Origin: Monodelphis domestica
Taxonomy: Eukaryota; Chordata; Mammalia; Didelphimorphia; Didelphidae
Assembly (NCBI RefSeq): GCF_027887165.1
Contig: NC_077227.1
Span: forward strand, 550,881,766 to 550,945,765
Direction of reading: 5' to 3'
Length of the DNA: 64,000 nt
Each line of letters opens with the position of its first letter. Within the stretch, counting starts at the first letter, position 1. The position numbers and the translations under genes are program-made. Positions 13,701 to 20,245 of the stretch are shown piece after piece. The notes under the pieces were generated by a model, which was not told the origin of the DNA, ran no database searches, and worked only from the letters and a program-made list of their open reading frames with translations.

Positions 13701-15878
13701 TATCATCATTTCTATAATTATTATTTCTAAAATTATTATTAAACTGTGTATTCCTTCCAAACATCTTAAGAAAGGTTCTACATTCCATCATTTTGTGGCC
13801 CTTCTTCTCACAGAAGTGGCAAGTAATGGATTGATAATTGGATTTCTGGAGAGGGGAAATTGTTGTGGTTCATTATCATGTCCACTTTCTAATTTAGTCA
13901 TCCTATCTATTAAATATCTCATTTTTTTCTTCATTTCCTCCATGTCATCATTATTTTCTTCCTCCTTTTCTTTGTTTCCCTTTAAAACATATATAGCTGT
14001 TTTTCGCAATTCTTCAAGGTCCATATCTGACCATCTTGGGCATTGTGTTCTAAAATAATTCTTAATTGCTTTGCAAGAGTTATTTACAAAGATTCTTCTA
14101 ACTTGTCTTAAACTACTCTCTTTAGTTAAGTCCCAATCTAAGTATCTGTCCCCAAACTCGATAATTCTATCCATAAATCTGGACGGTGATTCTTCTTCCT
14201 TTTGCTTAATTTTTTCCAGTTCCATCCACTTATCTGTACTGTCTGCACATTCCTTCATTGCCGTGAGGATGGCCTCTCTACAACGGTATAGTTGTAGATA
14301 ATCCTCAGGATTGTTATAGTCCCATTCGGCATCCTGAGATAGCCAATGTGCTGCATTACGCCCCCAGGTTTTGTTGACATGAACAATTATTTCATTTTTT
14401 TCACGTTCACTTAAAAAAGCCTGTAGTAAGTTCTCAATGTCCTTGTAAGACGGATTATACTGAAAAAATATGTCTCCCATCTTTTTTGTTACTAGAAAAG
14501 GATCTTGTTCATATGTGGGGATATTTCGTGTAAATTCATTTATTTCTTGGGGAGTAAACGGTATCCTATGTCTTAAAGTCACCACATCCCCATTCCGTCC
14601 TATTTCAGGTACTTCTCTTAGAGGAAACAGGCCTCTAGTTGAATTTTGTACCTGTGGGTCAGTTTGACAAGGACAGGTGTTTCTCTAGGAGGACAAGATC
14701 TCCTTTGCATTGGAATTTGGTTTTCTGTAGGAGAGGGAACATGAGAAACTGGGATTGCAGGGAAAGGGTTTTGGGGATTAAATTCAGTCAAGATTTGCAC
14801 TGCACGAGAGACGCAGTCTGTTAACTGGGCTATAGGGAAGGTGTTTTCCATCTCTATTTCAGGGAAGGAAATTTCCTCATTCAAAGGTTCAGAAACAGGT
14901 CTGTTTCTGGTAGAGTGGTTGTTTGCCAATTGATCCTGTAAGAAACTTTTTAGATCTTCTAATTGGGCTTGCATTTTATCCTCAATTTTTCCTATATTAT
15001 CCTCCATATTTCCCATTTTATCCTCAATATTTTCTATTTTATCCTCATTTTTTTATTTTATCCTCATTTATTTTATCCTCAATTTTTTTTACTTTAGCAT
15101 CTCTAAATATAGTATTGAGGAGTACAAAAATGACAGTACCTATTAATATAAAAATTTGGATCCTGCATTCCTCAATGCCCCTACTTCTTCAGCTGCCATA
15201 TAATTGTCAAAGAGTGTAGTACTCATTTTTTTTATATATATTTTGTAATTTCACAAAACACGTGGGGAGCAGGGCAAAGCCACAAACTTTCCACAAGGTT
15301 TTTTTTTTTTCTAATCCAGGAAGTTGTTCCTTAAGGGAAAGGATATTTAGAAACAGGTCTTCCAGCCAGGACTTTAGAGTCCTGTTGCTGAGATTTAAAA
15401 GAGCTGTTTTCTGTCTATCAGAGTCACACAGCTGGGAAGTATCCGAGGTCCGATTTGAACCCAGGACCTTCTGTCTCTAGGCCTGGCTCTCAATCCGCTG
15501 AGCTACCCAGCTGTCTCTTAAGATTAAAGGGAAGAAAAAGAAAAAACTGCTGATTCCAATTTAACTTAAGGAGAAAAGAGAAGAGAGAAAGTTTTTTATA
15601 CTTGCTGTGTCTTTAAGCCAAGTTTTTTGTTTAAAAAAAAAAGGGACTAAGTGGTGAGACGGTATAGAAAAAAGGCAAGGAATTTCAGAAGTTTATTGAG
15701 AGGATTCTTTAGACTCCCGTGTGGTCAGCCACAATGTGACAAGGAAATCACTTTAAAAGACTGATATATATTAATTTAAGGTCGCCAAGGAATTCAGCTA
15801 TGTAATTCCTAAATGAAAACTCAAGTCAGCCGTCAGCCTTTTATAGAGTTTAATTACAAACAGGAGGAAGAAAGGAAT

Positions 15879-15936
<58 letters not shown>

Positions 15937-18444
15937 GGAGAGAAGGGAATAGGGCTTAAATACCCCCTCTGTTTAGGCTGGGCCAAAAGGCCCAAGTCCT
16001 TAGATAGCTGGGGCAAAGAAAAGAGATCAGTCCCTATTACTCACGTGACCAAAATGGAGAAACAGTCTCAAAGGCCCCCACCTTCAGCTTCCTTCAGAGC
16101 AAGCTTCTCAGAGCACACTCCAACCAATCAGACAAACTCCTCAACCACGACCTCCTCAAAACCCCCTATCTTTAAGGAAACCATCCAAGTTCCCTCCCCT
16201 CAGTTCTCACATCTACCAATCACTGTCCATCAATTTCCCTGTGCCAATGGTGGCTCTAGCTTAACCCAGGACCGCCCAGAGGTCTGTGGCTTTGCACATG
16301 TCTGTTGGAGGTCATATTCTCAAATAATTAAATCTTTGATCCTTTGCTACAGCCCTTCCTAAATCCTGTTACCCTGAGTAGGGTAGAGATTGGAATAATT
16401 AAATTCTGATCTATGCTGCAGCCCTTCCTAAATCCTGTTAGGACTGAGTGGGGTAGAAATTGTATTTTCTAAGCCCTGATTCTGTCATTCCAAGTATCTC
16501 TATTGTATCAATTCTAAAATCAATCTTGACTCAAAGAAATTCCTGTTCTGTGCTTAAGCATAGGTCAAAGCCCTTTCCATTGTTCAGCAAAAGGTTTCTG
16601 TCCTAAAGTAATCTTAAGTAGGGAGGAGAAGGAACCTCCCATGCCAATGGGGTTCACATTCCAATACACTATCAGTAAGAAATTTTCCAAGTATGAAATT
16701 TCCCAATGGTGAAATTTCCAACATTTTTATAAGTCTAAGAAATTTTAAGGTTACACTCCAAAGGCCTTGACTTTTGAAGAGAATATTTTATTTGCTTGGG
16801 TCTTAATATATGGAAAATCCTCTATACTACCTAACTTCCTTTTGTCATTAGGAATTGGTCTTGCTAAGTTTTTACCATCTTGCAGGGTAATGATTTCCCA
16901 AAGACTTCATAGGAAAGTAGAAAAGGGATCAGGATTTATATCTGGAAAGGATACTTGCCCTCCTCTGGGCTGGCCCCCACCCACATATCCTTGATCCATA
17001 GCTTGACTTTTGTCCTTGGAAAACAAAAGTACCCTATATAAGATTAATAGTTACTATGTTATCTTATGGTTGGCAGTTTGTAACAGGTTCAGTGTAGAAA
17101 ATAAATACCTTCTATCTGTATGAAATGATAACCAAAGGGTTGTCCTTGTTTGTTTTTTTAAGGTATTTTAGAGAATAGAAGAGGAATGGTGGAAATGTAA
17201 TAATTGTTATAAATTATGTCAATATGTATAGTATTTTTCCTTCAAAAATTAGTAGAAAAACTAAAGAAAGACATCTTTTAATTAAACAGGAATGAATGAA
17301 TGGATTAACAAATGGAAAGAAAATGGCTGGAAAACGAGTAGAAATAGGGATGTTGTCCACAAAGATCAATTCAAGAGGTTGGATGAAATGACTCGGGACA
17401 TGAATATTGAATGGGTAAGGAGATTTTTTGTTACAAATTTTCTGACAACCCAAGGTAACAAGAACATTTAGAAATGGAAGCTCAAAGTGTAATGTCTAGT
17501 CTTTTAAGTTGCCTAAGGCTCAGGATAGTGAAGCTTTTGAGACAATACATTTGTTAGGAAATAAGATAATCTTGCAATTTAAAAATTTAGGAATGATCAG
17601 TTTTAAGAATTTGACCCAGCCCAATTGTGTGACCCTGGGCAAGTCACTTGAACCCCATTGCCTAGCCCTTACCACTCTTTCTGCCTTGGAGCCAATACAC
17701 AGTATTGACTCCAAGACAGAAGGTAAGGGTTTAAAAAAAAAAAAAGAATTTGACCCAGCCATTTAAAAAAAATAACCAGTCTTTTAAAAAACCTTACTTT
17801 CTGACTTAGAATTAATACTGTATTAATTCTAAGACTACCTTGTTCCCAGGGTCACACAGTTAAAAAGTCTTTGAGACCAGATTTAAATGTAGAATTTTCC
17901 CCTCTTGTCTTTTTCTGTCTCAGCCACTTAGCTGACCCAAAAACAGTCAATAATTTTTATATCTACTTTTAAGTCAATATAACCTCATCTGTAAAATGGA
18001 TATTAAATACCCATTTCATCCTAAGACTTGAGGCAGACCCTATACAATTCATAATTTTCATTTTGTATTATTTGGAAGTTTTAAAAATTTAAGTACTAAA
18101 AGGGGAAAAGGATATCCCAGAAGCATGATTTTAACAAGTGTTTTAAAAAATCTCATTTGGTGTATTACAAAAGGGAATCATGTATTAGCATAAAAGTCAC
18201 TCATGCCCCCCTTTTGTTAGATTGGTGATTTTGGATCTTCTGTAATGTCTTGTGAATGCTACCTCTGTTTAAGCCTTCTAACTGACATTTTAAAAGTTTT
18301 TTTTCCCCTTACAGGTATGGGAATAGTTGAAATTAAATTAATTGATTAAATTTCATATTATTTTAACAGAAGTATGTTCCTGCTCGTTCAAAAGGAGGCA
18401 ATGCTGAAGCTCACAAATTAGCTAGAGAAGCTTATAGAAAGTGA
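1987..18444 (+). CDS. RNase H1-like protein, C-terminal domain (5 exons, catalytically degenerate, 5' end outside window)
   Basis: Five exons (1987-2077, 2500-2554, 5111-5195, 17290-17414, 18370-18444) join without a stop and with phases 1/2/0/1/0 into about 143 codons that align almost without gaps to the RNase H domain of vertebrate RNase H1, ending in a TGA at 18442. All introns are GT-AG. Shared blocks include GIGVYW, GRQTNQ, IEQAK, NGWKTS and LARE. By the human numbering as I remember it, D145 is K, E186 is S, D210 is kept and D274 is H; the mobile GHSG loop is ARSK and one residue is missing there. Residues contacting the hybrid (R179, T181, N182, Q183, W221, W225, S233) look kept. By-eye identity to human RNase H1 is about 40 to 45 percent, too low for an orthologue, so I call it a paralogue and probable pseudoenzyme. 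A slowly decaying pseudogene is the alternative, but intact frames and splice sites argue against it. The hybrid-binding domain and start exon are not seen. Confidence 0.82.
2093..2272 (-). repeat. Marsupial tRNA-derived SINE (antisense)
   Basis: Reads ttttttaaacccttaacttctgtc at the left (reverse of the tail) through cactgaatcacccagctgtcc at the right (reverse of the head). Lies in the intron between exons a and b. Confidence 0.85.
2500..2554 (+). CDS. RNase H1-like exon b (GRQTNQ hybrid-contact strand)
   Basis: Acceptor tttaaacag after a T-rich tract, donor gtaagt. The first base completes the Leu codon split from exon a. Encodes 18 residues with GRQTNQ, the RNase H1 segment that contacts both strands of the hybrid. 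The following catalytic Glu position is Ser; a Glu lies two residues later. Confidence 0.82.
2578..2745 (-). repeat. Old L1 3' UTR fragment
   Basis: T-rich start, then tatttttccatggtaac, a pyrimidine tract, and ggttgataagcaatttcattgag, the order seen at the 3' ends of the old L1s elsewhere in this window. Confidence 0.55.
3130..3312 (-). repeat. CORE-SINE/MIR (antisense)
   Basis: ccacattttacagattaggaa, then cacagtctcacaattttagtg and ccactgtaccacctagctgcc: a MIR-type element in reverse. Confidence 0.65.
3348..3553 (-). repeat. Marsupial tRNA-derived SINE (antisense), diverged
   Basis: Left end aaactcttaaaccttcagtcttag, right end caatccactgaaccacctaactgtcc, with gatttgaacccaggac inside. Older than the copy at 2093. 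Confidence 0.8.
3560..5110. other. Intron between RNase H1-like exons b and c, unique part
   Basis: AT-rich. No further exon, RNA gene or well-defined repeat seen. A short open frame at 4565-4777 has no homology I recognise. Confidence 0.4.
5111..5195 (+). CDS. RNase H1-like exon c (alphaA/beta4)
   Basis: Acceptor ttttttaag (AAG rather than CAG), donor gtaagc, phase 0 in and phase 1 out. Encodes AATRGIEQAK and then HSDN, which matches RNase H1 YTDS, so the third catalytic aspartate is retained. Confidence 0.8.
5355..5485 (+). repeat. CORE-SINE/MIR relic
   Basis: ggagacctggactgttaac, ttatttctgccactgacct and tctcaatttccttatcca follow the MIR order. Confidence 0.5.
6063..6182 (+). repeat. L1 3' tail fragment
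   Basis: gacacatgtaatacccagtgg ... ggctatgggaaggagg ... gataaaac plus poly(A) matches, in order, the 3' end of the L1 at 40080-40204. Confidence 0.7.
6183..7519. other. Intron c-d, part left of the provirus
   Basis: Mostly unique. MIR-like relics on + at about 6965-7095 and 7330-7430 (gttttctacatcattaaaatgg). No coding exon supported. Confidence 0.4.
7520..7523. repeat. Target-site duplication CTCC, left
   Basis: CTCC immediately before the left LTR; the same four bases follow the right LTR at 16756-16759. Confidence 0.8.
7524..8482 (-). repeat. 3' LTR of the provirus
   Basis: Matches 15735-16755 base for base over most of its length. Includes an (AG)n tract at about 7671-7732. It has one copy of a segment that the other LTR has twice. 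The inner edge reads ggtttata where the other LTR has ggttaca, so the terminal bases have drifted. Confidence 0.92.
7671..7732. repeat. (AG)n microsatellite in LTR
   Basis: Pure GA/AG run; the partner tract in the other LTR is shorter by about ten bases. Confidence 0.95.
8484..8493 (-). promoter_or_regulatory. Polypurine tract
   Basis: Seven C on the + strand (CAGGGGGGGAT on the coding strand) directly inside the 3' LTR, where second-strand synthesis is primed. Confidence 0.75.
8494..9861 (-). other. Provirus region where env would be; no env recognised
   Basis: About 1.37 kb of A/T-rich sequence between the end of integrase and the polypurine tract. No open frame over 60 codons and no surface or transmembrane motifs seen. 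Either env is deleted or it is decayed beyond recognition; its short length favours deletion. Confidence 0.6.
9862..11088 (-). pseudogene. pol: Provirus pol: integrase
   Basis: An open frame of 328 codons (11088-10102) overlaps the RNase H end in another frame and carries the integrase core: D152 (QIDF), D210 (SDRGSHF) and E246 (SGQVERMNKE), with the expected 35-residue D-E spacing. A CSAC pair (about 117-120) belongs to the zinc finger, but only one upstream His (GH, 90) is obvious, so that finger may be damaged. In another frame after the stop, to about 9862, the C-terminal DNA-binding domain is readable (GDKVYIKN, WEGPFQILLTTPT). So there is a frameshift before each end. Inserts new provirus into host DNA when intact. 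Confidence 0.88.
10985..11580 (-). pseudogene. pol: Provirus pol: RNase H
   Basis: 193-codon open frame. All four RNase H catalytic acids are visible: D44 (LFTDGSS), E82 (GAELIAL), D103 (IYTDSRYAF) and D173 (NDRADAAAK), plus HCSAH near 154-158. Joined to RT only across a one-base frameshift near 11580, and to integrase across another. Degrades the RNA strand during reverse transcription in an intact element. Confidence 0.88.
11526..13526 (-). pseudogene. pol: Provirus pro-pol: protease and reverse transcriptase
   Basis: 666-codon open frame. Protease active site LLDTGAS at 83-89. RT has VVDLCSAF (about D330), RLPQG (361-365) and the polymerase box YVDD (394-397), then thumb and connection. 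The frame ends early near 11526 where a single-base change moves the RNase H part to another frame. On the coding strand a run of 12 G (13415-13426) lies just upstream of the protease and is a likely indel hotspot. The pol frame equals that of the gag capsid part, not that of the nucleocapsid part. Confidence 0.92.
13435..13865 (-). pseudogene. gag: Provirus gag: nucleocapsid with Asn-rich tail
   Basis: A single canonical zinc knuckle CHFCEKKGHKMMEC (CX2CX4HX4C) is encoded at about 13790-13833, one frame away from the capsid frame. It is followed by about 55 residues rich in N, Y, R and D (repeated NNYRN/YNNDY-type units, 13550-13750). Frame ends in TGA at 13435. Confidence 0.82.
13788..14690 (-). 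pseudogene. gag: Provirus gag: capsid region
   Basis: Continuous frame with PLREVP and IPFTPQEI near the start of capsid, and EESPSRFMDRI, a segment like the conserved homology region of gammaretroviral capsids, followed by a charged helix (KEKEEENNDDMEE). The first visible ORF start at 14585 is a GTG, so the frame really continues upstream. The frame then runs past the zinc knuckle in the wrong phase and stops at 13788. Confidence 0.82.
14618..15016 (-). pseudogene. gag: Provirus gag: N-terminal region
   Basis: 132-codon frame with an amphipathic charged start (MGNMEDNIGKIEDKM) and a Pro-rich middle. Met-Gly start could permit myristoylation. Joins the capsid frame only by a frameshift near 14650. 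The family assignment of this part rests on position. Confidence 0.65.
15017..15713 (-). other. Provirus 5' leader
   Basis: Untranslated leader between primer site and gag. Includes short near-repeats of ttatcctcaattttt at 14975-15085 and a captured SINE fragment. Confidence 0.6.
15418..15521 (-). repeat. Marsupial SINE head fragment inside the provirus leader
   Basis: cagagtcacacagctgggaag ... tttgaacccaggaccttctg ... ccgctgagctacccagctgtc is the 5' half of the tRNA-derived SINE in reverse. Confidence 0.78.
15714..15731 (-). promoter_or_regulatory. Primer-binding site candidate
   Basis: Coding-strand TGGCTGACCACACGGGAG starts with TGG three bases inside the 5' LTR, the right place for a tRNA 3' end to pair. 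I could not assign the tRNA; an Arg-type match is only partial. Confidence 0.6.
15735..16755 (-). repeat. 5' LTR of the provirus
   Basis: Begins tgtgacaagg and ends ggttaca on the + strand. Contains an (AG)n tract at about 15879-15931 and two diverged 71-bp tandem units (16323-16393 and 16394-16464), each with cagcccttcctaaatcctgtta. Would drive minus-strand transcription. Confidence 0.92.
16756..16759. repeat. Target-site duplication CTCC, right
   Basis: Partner of 7520-7523. Confidence 0.8.
16760..17289. other. Intron c-d, part right of the provirus
   Basis: Unique sequence up to the exon d acceptor. Nothing else recognised. Confidence 0.45.
17290..17414 (+). CDS. RNase H1-like exon d (basic protrusion / handle)
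   Basis: Acceptor attaaacag, donor gtaagg, phase 1 in and phase 0 out; 41 codons align to RNase H1 with no gap. NGWKTS, the paired Trp residues and the acidic helix (DEMTRDM) are visible. The residue matching human N240 is His. Confidence 0.85.
17622..17743 (+). repeat. 5'-truncated marsupial SINE with target duplications
   Basis: Starts within the SINE body (gtgtgaccctgggcaagtcac) and ends in poly(A). aagaatttgacccagcc occurs at 17605-17621 and 17744-17760. Confidence 0.92.
17783..17935 (-). repeat. Marsupial SINE, diverged (antisense)
   Basis: accttactttctgacttagaa at left, gggtcacacag in the middle, cagccacttagctgacc at right. Confidence 0.7.
17936..18369. other. Intron d-e remainder
   Basis: AT-rich unique sequence; no exon or repeat recognised. 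Confidence 0.4.
18370..18444 (+). CDS. RNase H1-like terminal exon
   Basis: Acceptor ttttaacag, phase 0, then 24 codons and TGA. Encodes YVPARSKGGNAEAHKLARE, matching RNase H1 [20 protein letters not shown] with one residue deleted. The fourth catalytic Asp is His and the catalytic loop His is Arg. Confidence 0.83.
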   Translation, partial: KYVPARSKGGNAEAHKLAREAYRK

Positions 18445-18598
18445 GAAGACTTTGGTATTTGTGAATGTTTAACTGCAATATATAATCTCCAGATTTCCTG
18501 CCTTGTCTTAGAGCTGTGTTCTATGGTTAGCTTTGGACATTTTCTTCATATACTTAATAAGTTTTCTCTGCTATTTTGAATTTCTTTTAAATAGTTGA

Positions 18599-18604
18599 AA
18601 TAAA
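18599..18604 (+). promoter_or_regulatory. Candidate polyadenylation signal AATAAA
   Basis: First AATAAA after the stop codon of the RNase H1-like gene, about 155 bases downstream. It would give a short 3' UTR. Not proven to be used. Confidence 0.5.
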
Positions 18605-19293
18605 TGAAAAACAACTAGACAATTGACTTTTAGTGATAATTTATTAAGTTCTTATAGTAAAAATAATTGGTATAAACTACAGTGAATACAGTTTAGGATC
18701 AGCTATTGATTAGAACTGTTAGTGATCAGATTTTGTAGTAAGTAGTTCCAGCCATTAATGAATTCTGAAATTTAGGACTAGTGATTAGCTAATCACTTAA
18801 GATATAAAAATACATGTAACTGGCCATTTGTCAAAATTCCCCTTCTGGAATTCCTTTATCTAAAAGTTTATTGCATATTAATCAAAAGGGAGAGATTTCT
18901 TACCTCAGCCACATTAGATCCTCTTTTCAAGGAGGCTTTTAAAACCTTCCCTTTCAAAATAGAATAATCAAATGATGGACATATACCCATATCCAATCCA
19001 AAGTTAGAATTGTCAGAAATCCCACCTTAGACACCCTGGATCCATCCCCTACCCCCTTAGGATAAGGAGCAAGGTAATGCAAATCATTTAATCCTGGAAT
19101 CCCTATACCTATACACCCACCCCTCAATTTCTTATCTTTGATTAATGACTTCTCATTAAAACCAATGGCCTCATTATGGTGAGGTGTTCCCCCCCCCCCC
19201 TTTGCACAATATTTTCAGGGGAAATGTGAGCTCTAGCATAGGGTACACTTTGGGCTGAAGTCCTAGAAAATTTCTTCTGAGTTAAAAGTAGAG

Positions 19294-19475
19294 AGCAGCT
19301 GGGTAGCTCAGTGGATTGAGAGCCAGTCCTCCAGATGGGAGGTCCTAAGTTCAAATGTGCCCTCAGACACAGCTGTGTGGCCCTGGTTGGGCAAGTTAAC
19401 CCCCATTGCTAGCCCTTACCACTCTTCTGCCTTTGAACCAATACATAGCATTGAAGGTAAGGGTTTAAAAAAAAG
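19294..19475 (+). repeat. Marsupial tRNA-derived SINE
   Basis: gagcagctgggtagctcagtgg to ggtaagggtttaaaaaaaa. Flanks share an aaaagt-tag motif that may be the target duplication. Confidence 0.88.
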
Positions 19476-19599
19476 TGTAGCATTGTCTCCTCTCCTGGTA
19501 TAAGACTGATTAAATTTTGTTTTCCTACAGGTCAAATACTCTTTAAAAAGTTGACAATCTATGTTATCCATTACCTTCCCACTGTTCCCTTTCCAAAAA

Positions 19600-20245
19600 G
19601 TCAGGTTATAAGAGAGGTTGTACCTGTTATCCATATATCCATGTTCCTGTTGTGAAAAAGGGCACATTTCTTACACTAAAAAGATTGAATGGTATGATTC
19701 AATTTGCATTTAGGTTCTTGTAGGCTGATGGATATTCCTCTTTGTCATGAGTCCCTTGAAGTTATCTTAGTCCTTGTTGCCTTGAATAGCATTCACAGGC
19801 AACATTACTATGTAGACCTTTCTCCTGATTCTGCTAGATCCAATGTAACCCTTCATTGAAATCTATTCAGGATTTTTATTTTTTTTATTGTAAGTGTTTT
19901 TGTACAGGTAGTCCCTTGAGCTGCCCTGCATTTAGTCTCTTGCAGATACAGATATAGTAGTAAAGAAAGGCTAAGCACAGTTTGGCCCTTTGAGTAGTTC
20001 CACATTGTGCTCAGAATAATTGAATCGTCCACATTCCACCAGCAAGTGTGCTAGTGTCCCAATTTTTCAGCTTCCCCTCCAATATTTACCCTAGTTTAGG
20101 TCATGTCACTTTTGATAGGTATGAGGTAGCTCCTCATTTAATTCCTCTAACAATTAAGAGCATTTTTAAATTTGAATTTCTCTGAAGAAATGACTATTGT
20201 ATCCTTTGACCATTTGCAAGTTTGGAAAAACTGTATAGTGTAATT
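19600..20245 (-). repeat. Old L1 3' fragment (antisense)
   Basis: tgtgaaaaagggcacatttc, then catgagtcccttgaagttat, ccaccagcaagtgtgctagtg and gataggtatgaggtagctcc: the order of other antisense L1 3' ends here, strongly diverged. Confidence 0.7.

Larger units (their letters stand above)
7524..16755 (-). mobile_element. Class I (gammaretrovirus-like) endogenous provirus, env-less, antisense to host gene
   Basis: Two LTRs (7524 to about 8482, and 15735-16755) bracket gag and pol on the minus strand. The element begins TG and ends CA on the + strand, is flanked by CTCC at 7520-7523 and 16756-16759 (4-bp duplication, as class I elements make), has a polypurine tract by the left (3') LTR and a primer-binding site by the right (5') LTR. 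gag and pol are open over long stretches but split by single-base frameshifts. About eight substitutions separate the LTRs by eye, so the insertion is young. The pol type, 4-bp duplication and single zinc knuckle fit a gammaretrovirus-like group. It sits in the large intron of the RNase H1-like gene in antisense, the orientation usually tolerated in introns. Confidence 0.93.

Noticed and set aside
13294-14058. 254-codon + strand frame
   Set aside because: Antisense shadow of proviral gag/pro, with Ile-rich sequence caused by the Asn-rich codons on the other strand.
1987-18444. RNase H1-like exons as decayed pieces of retroviral RNase H
   Set aside because: They have spliced structure, lie outside the provirus and match cellular RNase H1 blocks absent from the proviral domain.
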